Positions 34,451 through 45,549 of a stretch of DNA of 64,000 nucleotides are shown here, piece after piece. Positions within the stretch are counted from its first letter, which is position 1. The number at the start of each line of letters is the position of its first letter. Under the pieces are notes generated by a model that was not told where the DNA came from, did no database searches, and was given only the letters and a program-made list of their open reading frames with translations. This stretch comes from Parasponia andersonii (taxonomy: Eukaryota; Streptophyta; Magnoliopsida; Rosales; Cannabaceae), in contig JXTB01000864.1 in assembly GCA_002914805.1 (NCBI GenBank), positions 18,269-82,268 on the forward strand. The letters are read 5' to 3'. The translations under genes and the position numbers were made by a program.

Positions 34451-34978
34451 TAGTCGATATTGATTAGTACTGTTCGACGAACCATAAGACTACAAAACCT
34501 TGACAAATGTCTACTTTTATCCCTAATTAGTTGTCCCCAATTATTGTATAAGACGAGTTCCTTTTCATTATTACTTTCTTTTTAATCATTCATTTGAGTT
34601 GTCCTTCTTTTTTCTTGCTTTGGCCTTCGTCCTGTTATGACGGATTGAATTCTTAAGCGTCATCATCTTGATCAATATCTATGCCCATAAATACCTAAAC
34701 AATATGAAAGATTTATTGTTAAGCACTGTATATAATTGACAATGAATGAAATAGAGTATAAACAAAAAATAAACAATCAAATAACATAAGGTAGCATTAG
34801 AATGAAGTATCATACAATTATATTGCTTTCTTTTCTTTAGTATCAATCCAAACAACTTCACCATCATCTCATAAATAATTACTTTAATCATATATGGTGT
34901 CTTTTATGGAAGAATCTATTGATATTCCTATTGAAAACATTTAGTGGGAGACAAGTACTTCATTATCATCTTCATCTA

Positions 34979-35333
34979 CTACTTTGTATTATATTCATTT
35001 GCTTTATTTGTAAGAACAATTGACCATCGAGTATTAAGCGGGTCATTGATGTAAAACACTTGTTTAGCTTGTGTTGCCATTATAAATAGATCATTCTTAT
35101 GACCAGTTCGATTTAAATCTACTAAGATACTCATCCACCATATCTCTATTGTTACTCTCCACATATTCACATATAAACACAGGTAACCAAAATGCAATAT
35201 AATCACTTTCCCAAATCTCTTTCATAATCCTATAATAGATCATATCACTCTCAATCAGATTTTTATCTTTAGCGCTAGCGAAGTGCATGGTCTTGGCCAC
35301 TATACTCACACCATTATTCTGGGTAGTTTTCAT
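34979..35333 (-). pseudogene. DUF4216 domain of CACTA transposase
   Basis: The minus strand gives NNGVSIVAKTMHFASAKDKN, IMKEIWESDYIAFWLPVFIC, then VDLNRTGHKNDLFIMATQAK and QVFYINDPLNTRWSIVL. This is the DUF4216 signature that follows TNP2 in plant En/Spm proteins. A frame change near 35150 splits the domain. Confidence 0.85.
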
Positions 35334-35962
35334 GTTATCGCGGTCTCTAATGCTCTATTGAATACCACTGATTACATAGAAAGAGTACTTAATTATATCC
35401 AATAAAGGTCCATGTGATATCTATTTCAATGTATCAGATAAATTATGTGTTGCCTTATCCATTTCAACCATGATCTGTTATACAAAAGGTAGAATAGTCA
35501 ATCAAAGTTGTAAATATTTCTCTAAGAATGGAGTGAATCAAATGAGTCTAAAGTAGAATTAACTAACTGTTGCCTAAACCACATAATGAAAGTGTGATTG
35601 TATTCACCGTGGATTCATTTCTCCCTTTCTGATTTACTTGGATAATTTATATTTATCTAATTTATATGCTTTCTTTATAAAAATATCCAATTATTAGTAC
35701 TATGAAGAATAACGAAATTCAAATCCAGAATGTTATTTGCAATATAACTTACTCGATAAAAGGTTACACTTGTGCTATATTTTGTATAATATTACGATCT
35801 GCTTGGTCTACTTGTTTATGATTAACGTATACATAATATCATCACTTATGCCTCTATTAGCATTCATATTTTCATCAATATAAGGAATTCCAATTATTCC
35901 TACATGTAATAAGTATTCTGACTAGAACTCGATAGCTTCTCCTGCAATATAACATTCCACAT

Positions 35963-36406
35963 TCATGCTTTTGAATGACTTCGATTTTTCACATAACTCT
36001 TAAAGACTTTCATCTTTCTCTCAAAGGGATAAATCCATTGGAAAGTAATAGGACTACATAATTTCACTCCTCTTACCAAGTGGATAATAAGATATATCAT
36101 TATATCAAAAAATATTGGAGGAAAAAATTGTTCAAATAGACACAAGGTAACGATAACATCTTGTTGTAATTCGTCCAACTTGGATGCATCAACTACATTG
36201 TAACATATAGAATTAAAGAATAAACATAACTTAATGATCACATTTCGAACATTTTTGGGTAGTATTGATCTAATCACAATAAGTAACAAATGTTGTATTA
36301 GCATATGACAATTATGAGATTTAAGTCTACTAAATTTCAGATTAACCATATCCACTAATGATCTTACATTAGACAAATAGCTGGGAGAGAGCTTTATCTC
36401 AAACAA
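35963..36406 (-). pseudogene. DUF4218 domain of CACTA transposase
   Basis: The 147-residue minus-strand frame contains LKSHNCHMLIQHLL, LPKNVRNVIIKLCLFFNSIC, FFPPIFFDIMIYLIIHLVR and WIYPFERKMKVFKSYVKNR. These are conserved DUF4218 blocks found in TNP2-type transposases. It is open across the domain, but its neighbours are interrupted. Confidence 0.9.
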
Positions 36407-37007
36407 AGGCTGACATAATTGTCGTTTTTCTTCTTTCTTCTATGTATAACAAGCTCGTGGTAAATATATTCGTTTATCGCCAATCTTTAGAGCTAATTCT
36501 ATCCGAATACCCATGCCAAAAAGATCCATACAAGCACTAATCCCATTCTTATTCTTTCCAGAAATAGTTAATAGTGCCAATAATACTATCACATATATTC
36601 TTCTCAATATATATGATATCCAAATTATGTCTCACAAGTAAATATTTCTAATATTCCAATTCAAAAAATATTGATTTTTTCTTCCAACAACCCTTAGGTG
36701 TTTTCATAACCTTCTCTTGAGTATGTCGTTTCTTTTTTTTTTTTGGGGTTGTAGCTATTTTTACTTTTCCTAGTCTAAATTCAAGTTTCGAAAACCTTTT
36801 CTAATATTTCTCCCCTTGTCAAGGGTTGTAGTGCCAACTCAAATTCTTAGGAGCCGTTACAAGTTTTTTTCCAAGTTTTGTAGATATGATTCCTAGGTAG
36901 AAATCTCATGTGGCCCGTATAAACAATTTTTTGAGCATGTCTTAGAAAATAACAATTTATATTCTCCTCACAAATAGGGCAAGCTTTATATCCTTTAACT
37001 AAAAATC

Positions 37008-37620
37008 CTAATAGATTTCTATAGCAAAGAAACCATTAATTGTCCACAACAATGTAACCTTAAGAGTGAAATCTGTTTCATTATAAGCGTCATAAGCCTT
37101 AACAACATCATTCAATAAAGTACTCATATCATCAATTAATGGGGCTAAGTACACGTAAATGTAATTACCAAGTTGTCTAGGTCCTGATATTAATATTGTA
37201 AGAAGTGTAAACTTTCTCTTTATACACAACCAAGGAAGAAGATTATATATGACAAACATTACAGGCCAACAACTATACTTACTACTAAGAGAGGTGAATG
37301 GATTAATTCCATCCACGAAAAGGCCAAGACAGAGATTTCTTGGATCATTTCTAAAAGCAGACCATTCATAATCTATTGTCTTCTAATCTAATGAATTAGT
37401 TGGATGTCAAAGTTTACCATCTTCTATCCTTTCATTCGCATTTCAAGATAAATCTTTAGCATGCTCACACCTTTGAAATAGACAAACAATCCACGGAATA
37501 GGGGAAATATACCCTAATACTTTTGCAGGAATTCCATCCCTAACCTCTTTAGAATTCTTCTTATGCTACCATTGTGACTTTCTACATATTGGATAAGAAA
37601 TTGCATCCTTCAACTTCTTT
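37008..37620 (-). pseudogene. TNP2-type transposase core (Transposase_21)
   Basis: The minus strand gives DAISYPICRKSQW, VLGYISPIPWIVCLFQRCEH, a WSAFRNDPRNLCLGLFVDGI segment, then INPFTSLSSKYSCWPV, YNLLPWLCIKRKFTLLTILI and LLWTINGFFA. The order and wording match the Transposase_21 domain of plant CACTA elements. Stops occur within the N-terminal part (for example near 37380-37440), so the enzyme cannot be complete. Confidence 0.9.
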
Positions 37621-38099
37621 TGATATAATATACAATTATTTAGGCAAGCGTGAATTTTTGGAAATTATATACCTAATGAACATAAAGTTTACTTAGCCTC
37701 GTAAAATGAATGTGTTATCTCATTGTCCTTTGGCAATACCTTCTTTAGAAAAGATAGCAAATCTGAAAAACTTTTATCACTCCATCTATGCCTTACTTTT
37801 AAATGATACAATTTGAGTAGAGCAGATAACTTTGTGAATCTTGTACAACTCAAGTAAATAGGTTTTTCAGCATCATTAAGTAGTTCCTTAAACTTTATTG
37901 GATCTAAGTTTGCTTTATTTTGTGCATCATCAATTATTTGAAAAAGATCCTCCTCAAAGTCATCTTACTCTCTAACACTTTTTCTCCCAAAAACACTTTT
38001 TCTCCCAAAAAATGAGCTACTTTGTATCTCTTCGTCTTACCAAATCCATTGCTTATAAATTTTATCAAATTCATAAAAACCTAATACTCTTTTATCTTC

Positions 38100-38254
38100 T
38101 TAATATTTAACTTATTAAAATTTCCCTACTTACGACATAAGCACATAGTGGCATTATGATCTTTGGCATTCTCCATAATAAAGTCCAAAAAGTTCTCAAC
38201 CCCATTCCTTTATTCAATCAATAATCTATATACCGAGATCCACTTTCTATCCAT
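38100..38254 (-). pseudogene. Transposase-associated domain, N-terminus of CACTA protein
   Basis: Beginning at ATG 38254 on the minus strand: MDRKWISVYRLLIE, stop, RNGVENFLDFIMENAKDHN, CLCRK. This is the Transpos_assoc (PF13963) zinc-binding start of TNP2-type proteins. The Cys cluster is reduced by a stop where a later Cys would lie. Confidence 0.85.
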
Positions 38255-39079
38255 TCCAATAAAAAAAATAATATATATTACAAATTCTAATAATATTAAG
38301 AAGTTAAAAAAAATTGGCCAGAGTCTCCCGTATTTATATAAATTTGACCAAATTTCGATTGCACAATAAACACTCAAAATAATATCAACATCAATGCAAA
38401 ATATTATACACAATTATATCATTCTTATATCGCCATAGCACACGATTTCCCATAACTTAATCTCCTCTACATTAGATTTTTCAAACTATAAAATAAATGC
38501 ATATACATCTGTTATGTACTTTATGAAACTTAGATTGGAAACATACCTCAACTAATTGCAAGAATCTTCAACGTAGTTGAACTAGTGATCAATAACAATC
38601 TTCAACATATAATCTATACCAATCTTAAACTAGAATAAAGGAAAATAAAAATAATTATCAAAGATTGAAACAAATCCTCTGTCATATTGAAAATAACACA
38701 AAAAATGAACCTTGAATAAGATAACAAGAAATATACAAAGAAAATACACATGTATATAAACTCAAAAAAATTTCCAGAACTTTTACCTCTAATAGCTTCC
38801 AAAACTTGTACAAACAATCAAACTTGAAGTAATGATGAACCCAATTCTCACCTATATGTACATATAAACAGTTATATATATTAATTGATAAAACTATATT
38901 ACATAAAATTTTGAATAAAATCCCTTAAAAGAATTATTAAAAACTCTCCAAACTAGTTATTTTTACTGAAATGTCTACCAAATTGGATACAATCAATACC
39001 TAAATTAATAAAAATCTGGAATCTAATGCCTTAGCACAAATATTCAAAAATTAAAATAGGCAAAAAAATAAAAAATAAA

Positions 39080-39302
39080 ATAAAAAACAATCACAAAACT
39101 AGTTAGTTATAGTGAAATTATTGCCAATTTCGACACTTTCAAAAGAGGAATTACCAAAAATCAGGAAAAATAATCCCTTTAATAAACTTCTGAAATAAAA
39201 AAATTTATTTAAAAAATCACAAAACTAGTTAGTTATAGTGAAATTACTACCAATTTTGACACTTTCGGAGAGAAATAAGCAAAATTTTGGAAATTAGTAG
39301 TG
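39080..39302 (-). repeat. CACTA right terminus with subterminal repeats
   Basis: On the minus strand the element starts CACTACTAATTTCC at 39302. Subterminal repeats containing ACTAGTTAGTTATAGTGAAA occur near 39098 and 39218, each followed by a 'ccaatttygacactttc' phrase. This is the 5' end of the minus-strand element. Confidence 0.75.
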
Positions 39303-39684
39303 TCTAGATTTATTGTATAAGACCTCATTTTTAGTTTCTTTTTGCTTCCAGTGGATTATTACTAATTAGATTAGGTCTAATGAATGTAGATTTAAATTAT
39401 CCTGAACCACGATAAAATCTTGTGTATCTCTTTATCTGATTTGCAATTTTACTTACTACATTTAATTTCTACAAATTTGGAAATCGTGATAAAACACTAG
39501 TAACCTGGCTCAGCATTAACTATTGGGAACTCGAATGAGTTTGTACAAGGAGCCATGTCTTAAGAAACTTGTTGGCAGCTTCGACTCTTTTACATCCAAG
39601 TGCTTGGATATTCAGGAAATCGTTAATATATGCCGTGTTGAACATCTTTCAAATCTACATTATTCTGAATAATTTGTCAGTGCC

Positions 39685-39840
39685 ATGCAAACTATGAAGA
39701 CTAGTGACAAGTGGCTCACTCTTAGTCCAATTAATTTTGAAAATCATTCACTAATCTATTTTATAATTGATGACTCTTGCTCACATATTTCTCGTCATGG
39801 AAATGTTGTAGCCCACACACTTGCTAGCAAGTTGTGCAAG
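39685..39840 (+). pseudogene. RNase H-like (RVT_3) C-terminal fragment
   Basis: The frame ends DDSCSHISRHGNVVAHTLAS, matching the terminal motif of the plant RNase H-like domain found in LINE-derived proteins (an 'R.gN.vAH.LA' phrase). The preceding residues are only weakly similar, and an A16-like run follows. It is probably a scrap of a LINE or of a domesticated RNase H-like gene. Confidence 0.5.
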
Positions 39841-39877
39841 TGTTTCTTTTTTTCTTTTCGGAAAAAAAAAAAAAAAA

Positions 39878-39943
39878 CCTGATGGATATATGTTTTGGTG
39901 GAATCCCCTTCCTGATGGATATATGTTTTGGTGGAATCCCCTT
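39878..39943 (+). repeat. 33-bp direct tandem duplication
   Basis: CCTGATGGATATATG starts two identical 33-bp units at 39878 and 39911. Being a multiple of three, it duplicates 11 codons (PDGYMFWWNPL) in one frame. Confidence 0.95.
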
Positions 39944-40075
39944 CCTATGTTGCTCATCTCCAATTTTTTATTTATTTATGTTTTTTGGATTTATAATAGC
40001 AGATTAATCGCTAATTAGGGATTTTCTTTTTTTTTTTTACTTAAAAGAATGGAAAAAAAAAACCATAGAGACACT

Positions 40076-40258
40076 ATCTTACCCTATTTTTTTTTAAGAA
40101 GTGGGGCTTAACTAATGACCACCATTTACTATAAATTTAAAGGAAAATAACACACACACCCTACTAAAGTTTGAACCCTTGACCCCCCAAACTCACACAC
40201 ACATCCCTCAAGACTTGGACCAACTGAGCTAACTCCAATTGGCATCTTACCCTATTTT
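40076..40258 (-). mobile_element. tRNA-derived SINE with 15-bp target duplications
   Basis: ATCTTACCCTATTTT occurs exactly at 40076-40090 and 40244-40258. Between them the minus strand reads a pol III A-box-like TTAGCTCAGTTGG about 20 bases in, a B-box-like GGGTTCAAACTT about 50 bases further, and ends in a short A tail (T run on the plus strand at 40091-40096). This is the full anatomy of a plant SINE of about 150 bp. Confidence 0.88.
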
Positions 40259-40259
40259 A

Positions 40260-41340
40260 AAGCTTATGACGGAAAATATGACAAATTATAACTCACAAAT
40301 CTTCAAATTTTAGTGAGTCAAAAGATAACTTCCTTTCAAGATTTGCACCGAAGAAATTGATCATACACTTAAGTTTCTAAATTTCAAAATGAACCAAAAT
40401 TGCACGTGATATATGATGAGAGAGTATTTATAAGAAATATCCGTTTTTTTTTTCAGTTCTTTGTAAAAAAAAAAAAAAAAAGGCCATTGTTTACACATAT
40501 TTAATAAATGGCAGTTTTATAATTTCATTTTGATAAATGGTCGTTTTGTAGTTGTTCTATTTTTAAAACAATAAATCATTTTATGCAAATAAATAAATTT
40601 TTTTAGAAAATTAAATCAATTTATACAAAATAAATGAATATATTTTGATCTATTTAATATGAAAAATGTCCATTTTAGCATTCAACTTTTTTTTAAAGAA
40701 TGTTCGAAAAATGACCATTTTCAAATAGTGATCCAAAATGCGGTCCTTTAGCTAAAAAGCCCATGAGAGAGTATTTATATTAGATTAAGGATGAGCTTGA
40801 CCCTTTCAAGAAAAGTCGACTATGGCCGAACTCAATACTAAAAGTGAATTCTTTTTTGTATTTGTACTGATCAACTACGTCAAATATTTTCAATTTTGAT
40901 CGAACTTGGTACTGAGAACAGATCATTTTTTCTATTTTCCAAAAAGAAAGTACGTTGGCTGTGCACAACGATTAGTGGGTGGTTATTTTGTTTATTTTTA
41001 TCAATATTTTTCATTTCAACGATTATTCGGTGGTTATTTTTCTATTTTTTTACTAATATCTTTCGTTTTAAAATAGGATTTCTTATTTTTATTTTATATT
41101 TTCGAAATAGGTTTGTGGTCAGGACGGTTCATTAATTGTATATATATATATAGGTGAACATTCAAGTAGTGATTCTGTTTTGTACGACCAAAGGTTATTA
41201 AGGTTAAACAATTATATAAACGTTTATAATATACTTTAAGACAAATTTAAAGTTTCTAAAAATTTGCTCCAAATTTCAAAGGAATTTCAACTGCTCTTTA
41301 GAAATCCTATAAAACCAAACTATATTAATAATAGAGGCCT
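40260..41340. other. AT-rich intergenic DNA
   Basis: No coding region recognised. Similar phrases recur (for example 'GGTGGTTATTTT' near 40977 and 41029) without a clear unit. Confidence 0.5.
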
Positions 41341-41624
41341 ATGTATCACACAATTTCTTTAAAACTGATTCACTTGCTTCACACCAAAGTGCTTCGAGAC
41401 TATAATGGCATCAATCTCCCATGATATAATGACGTAGAGCAGCAAGGCTAGCACTGGATTTCTACTCAAGTAAATTGGCTTGCTGCGAAATTTAACACTC
41501 TTAGAACTCTAGGTATGAACTCTAGACAGCAGGAAGAATTAGAGAGAAAACTAGAGAAATTTTGATCTAGAAAGAAAACTAGAGAAATTGAGAGAGAACA
41601 TTACAGAGAAAAGCTTCTGATTTT

Positions 41625-41950
41625 GTGTGTAGAATGAGGAGCTCCTCTACTTTTATAACCAATGGAATGAGAGGCTACACACTTTTTTCTTTCAAAAGGA
41701 ATAATGCTCATAAAGCTAAACATAGCTGGCATGTAAAATGAGGAGGAGGAGCTTTTCTTTTATAGCTATTAGAATGAGAGGTTACGCACTTTTGCTTTTA
41801 ATGAGAATAATGCTCATAAAACCAAACATAACTATTACATAGCTAAAAATGCTCGGCCAACTAATGCTTAGCAGTTTTTTGGAAACTCCACATGGCTATT
41901 AAAAGCCAAAAACACTGGCCAACTAATGTTTGGCAACTTCAAGATTAAAA
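41625..41950. repeat. Imperfect local direct repeats
   Basis: Related phrases occur twice about 110 bp apart: TTTTATAACCAATGGAATGA / TTTTATAGCTATTAGAATGA, then AATAATGCTCATAAA with AACATA after each. Further on, GGCCAACTAATG recurs at about 41852 and 41911. The region could be LTR-derived, but no element ends were found. Confidence 0.55.
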
Positions 41951-42489
41951 TTAAGCATTCCTTAAGAGCATGGTGTAGTAACTAACTATAGATGCTGAAT
42001 TAAAACTACTAACGTCTATAGAAGACGAATTAAAAATAATAATAATAATAATTGGGCCATCAAAGTATTGGACTTATAAGGGTCTAATTTTTGAGTCCAT
42101 GCAAACTCAGTCTAAGCCTCTAAGATTTGTACCCCTTGCATACGTTTAAGATAGTATTTATGATAGTTATTCTTTCCACCATTACAAAACAGTCCCTATA
42201 TGAACAACAAGGAATAAGCTTATCCCACTAGTGTGGGACTCATACTTTTACCTTTCTTTTTTCAATTCCAATAGTGCAATATTTGAGCTTTAATTTTTTA
42301 TTCAACCGTGCACAATTTTAAGCACGTGAATATACGAAATTGATGTCATTATAGAGGAGAACAAGAATTTACTATGATTTTCTACTAAGAAGTTGTGATC
42401 CCATTCAATTTATAACTTCCATATAGTTTGGACTTTATAATGCAAATGGACTTCCAAGCTCAAGCCAAGTATAATAACTTTAATACCAT

Positions 42490-43720
42490 TTTGTCTTAGG
42501 GAAAATGACATGGGTAAGATTAACTTGGGCCAAAATGATTTTTTTTATGTATTTTTTTAAAAATAACATTTTTAAAAGTGTCAAGAACTTCTTGATTTAT
42601 AATCAAGATTATTTTGACCATAAAAAATTCTTAAATAATTATTTTTTAATAGTCAAAAATTTCTTGATTATAGGTCAAAATGTCATTGATATTGCTAAAA
42701 ATGTCATTTCAAACAAATGCACAAAAAAGTCATCTTGGCCCAAATTAGTCTTTATCATGTCATTTTCTCTTTTGTAGTACAATTATTACTTGTCTGATTG
42801 GCCCCAAATCCCTCTAAAAGACATTGTTAGAATTTGGTCTTCTTTGTCGTTTTGTTCTTTGCTTGCTGCACTTTCTCTCAATGAACATGGTTGCCACCCT
42901 GAAAGTGTGTTTAGTTTCAAGCCGCGTGACTCACTTTCAACCACATTGCAAAGGTATGCGCTCATCCATTCGTCACCTTCGACCCATATATATGTCTTGT
43001 TTGGCCGAAAGAACTCGTTGTCTTGTTTTCACTCTTCTTTTTCTTTTCTAGAAAACGCCTTTAATCGATCTCGCTATACTTTTCCTTCTTTTCTTTCATT
43101 AGATATTATAACGATATTCTTGTTTGAACATCATAGATTAAAATGCAAATTTTGGATCAAATTGAATCTGTTTGGTAGCTAGGAATATGAAAGAAAAGGT
43201 AAGAAAAGTTTTTAAATGGAGGGACAGACTGTTGATCACATTTGCTTATGTGTTTTGTTTCCTTTTTGTTCTAAAAACATTTTCTCATTTGGGTTTGGAG
43301 GGAGACAGTCCATTAGTATTTCATAACTTTAAATATTTTATCTTTCAATTTTTTTATTCTCAGTATTCTTTGGATATAAAATTTAAAGTACATATATAAA
43401 ATTTAAAGTACATACATATATCGTATTTGGTTCATGGATAAACCGTGACCGTGACTATCTTGTTTGGTTATGATTTATGATTTTGTAAGAACAGAGTTGA
43501 GAAAATTTCCCAAGTTGATTGTTAGCAGAGACAAACTTTTTATGAAAACCAAATTTGAGGTTCACATTTTAATTTATTAAATCAGATTTTCCCTTGGATG
43601 GTTTCATCTTTTATTTGGAGTATCCAAGTGTGCAATTCACTAGGAATTGATGTTGCTCGTCTATTCGCGAATTTTTATTTTCAAATTCTTGCGTATTTTT
43701 CAAGATGCATCGATGGCTTT
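42490..43720. other. Region without recognised gene
   Basis: A moderately long frame (42790-43182) begins without a convincing start and has no recognised domain. Short repeats are present (ATATAAAATTTAAAGTACAT twice at about 43374-43412). Confidence 0.4.
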
Positions 43721-43729
43721 TATAATCTC

Positions 43730-43905
43730 TATGGTCACTTGGGAAGAGGGAAAGTCAAGTTCTACCTTTTTAAATAGTCATTCTTGATGTACATTTGGTT
43801 GACTATGCCATTGGCTGACATATTTCCAATGGATTAGAAAACTTAGAATGCGTGGTAGAAAATTGAAAAATCTTGAGACAAACCCAGTGAATATGGACGG
43901 TTTAA
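43730..43905 (+). pseudogene. Relic of the 5' end of an F-box gene
   Basis: CACTTGGGAAGAGGGAAAGT, then 'ttcttgatgtacatttggtt', 'cttgagacaaacccagtgaa' and ATGGACGGTTTAACTAAAT align in order with 10409-10590 (leader and start of the F-box gene, where ATGGACCGGTTATCAGAAT begins the F-box). The similarity stops near 43905, where LTR sequence starts. Confidence 0.7.
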
Positions 43906-43911
43906 CTAAAT

Positions 43912-44556
43912 CCACCGATGAGTTATTTATTTTATCTTATGTTTATTGCTTCTATTTAATTAATCACTAAATAGAATGTTGAGTGAAATTTCTATGGATT
44001 TGGAAAGAGAATTAGAAATTTGGACTTAGGTGAAACAACATAAGATTACCTAATTTTGGGTAAGTTTGGATAGAATAGGAATATACCTATGTGACTTATG
44101 CAACCTCCTTGAGAATTACAAAACATAATAAATCTAGTCAGTTTATATTAGGAGTAACATATTAATTTGTCTAAGTATTTTCACTTATGTCTTGAAAATG
44201 AGTTTGTCAATATATTTGAATTTTCAGTTGATAACTTTAGAGAGTTGATTAATTTAAGAGAGAAATTGTGAAATAACATGATAAGTGAACGGTCGGGGAA
44301 TTAGTACTCCTAGAAATTTTTTTTATTGTTTATCTTTTATTCATTCTTCATACTAGTTTAGTTACTTTGTTTTATTTCTTAAAAATTTATATTTTAGTTA
44401 TTTGGATAAAGTTAGAATTGAGATAATTTTAATACTTAGCATTGAATTAGAAATCAATCCTCGTGGATTCGATACTGTACTTCCATTCCTATATTACTTG
44501 TAACCGTATGCACTTGCACAGGAGTGTGATTTTATAGTTGTACATTCTATCCAACA
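43912..44556 (+). repeat. 5'-truncated left LTR of Athila/Tat-like element
   Basis: About 645 bp matching 47815-48449, ending TCCAACA just before the primer site. Only the 3' part of the LTR is present; the partner LTR extends about 2 kb further upstream. Confidence 0.8.
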
Positions 44557-44562
44557 AGTTTT

Positions 44563-44583
44563 TGGCGTCGTTGTCGAGGATTA
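44563..44583 (+). other. Primer binding site (tRNA-Asp type)
   Basis: TGGCGTCGTTGTCGAGGATT fits the complement of the 3' end of plant tRNA-Asp with about three mismatches. This primer is used by Athila/Tat-type gypsy elements. Confidence 0.8.
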
Positions 44584-44689
44584 AAATACTATTTCTTTGT
44601 TAATATTAATACCAATCAACTCCAATTTTATTTCAAACTTTTCATTTTTGATTTTTTTTTCATTTTGTTTGTAAGGTTCATGATGCTTG

Positions 44690-45300
44690 CTTAGATAAGA
44701 TTTCACCAAAACCTCATAACATTTTCCCAATATGGTTTGGAGTCCTTATACATAGCTTGGGAAAGATTCAAGATAAGGCTTAGTAGAGAACCCGACCACG
44801 ACTTACCCAAGTGGTACCAACTCTAAGTGTTTATAAAGGGTTTGAATCCTACAGGTAGTAGCTGGGTTGAAGATAGATATGGCTTCCCAATTTGTGAAGA
44901 GAGGCCCGAAGGTGAAGCCTATCAAATGATGGAGGACATGGCAAAGTTTGATTAGGAATGTTTTTATTTTGAAGAGTTTTTAAGAGAACTTGAAGAAGAA
45001 GAGCCACAAGACATATTGGTAGTTGAGGAAGTCCAAGAGACCAATGATTTAGCCGTATCATTGGTCTACACAAGCATACTACCAATAGATTTTTGTTTGC
45101 CATTAGAGCCACCATCTCAATACTACACTCTCTACATGCTTGAACTGAAGGTAAAATTTTCCTTTGAAGCTGATCATTTAAAATTAAGCCATTTTGGAAT
45201 GATAAGCAATTATTGTCTATACTCGGCTATGCTCGAGGGCCATTGCATGAAACACCTATTTGTGGTGATATATGCCATAGTTTATGGGTGACAACCACTC
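44690..45300 (+). pseudogene. Gag remnant of Athila/Tat-like element
   Basis: Translation includes ESLYIAWERFKIRLSREPDH and DLPKWYQL, stop, VFIKGLNPTGSSWVEDRYGF, the Retrotrans_gag block of Athila/Tat elements. Acidic text (FLRELEEEEPQDILVVEEVQ) follows to about 45050 and the frame continues to 45291. No protease, reverse transcriptase or integrase follows. Confidence 0.75.
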
Positions 45301-45530
45301 TTTAATGAGCATTTACTTGAGTCAAGTCAAAGAAGATAACTCAAACACTTCTTGGGAAGCAACCCAAGTGTTAACTTTTTCTTGTTTGTGTGTTATTTTC
45401 CATGTTCATGTTTTGTGCAATCCAATGAGTTACTGCCACTTCAAAGAGATCAAGCTTCATGGCTATGTGCCAACTAGAGGAGTATCCCTAAACTCATTCT
45501 TTTATTCTTTAATTTTCTATTTTGCATGCT

Positions 45531-45545
45531 AAGTTTGGGGGAGGG
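45531..45545 (+). other. Polypurine tract
   Basis: AAGTTTGGGGGAGGG is the type of purine tract that precedes the 3' LTR in Athila/Tat elements. Here it comes only about 240 bp after the gag remnant. Confidence 0.7.
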
Positions 45546-45549
45546 AATA

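Larger units (their letters stand above)
33050..39302 (-). mobile_element. Decayed CACTA (En/Spm) DNA transposon
   Basis: A terminal repeat at 39302, then Transpos_assoc, Transposase_21, DUF4218, DUF4216 and a second coding region follow in the usual order on the minus strand. The left terminus is not identified, so the left limit is only the last recognised coding text. Stops in nearly every domain show it is inactive. Confidence 0.85.

Noticed and set aside
41340-42060. Possible complete copia solo LTR
   Set aside because: The text has LTR-like character, but no TG/CA ends, partner LTR or target duplication could be found.
42790-43182. 130-codon open frame on the plus strand
   Set aside because: No recognised domain, Ser/Phe-rich composition, and it lies in repetitive DNA; it looks like chance.
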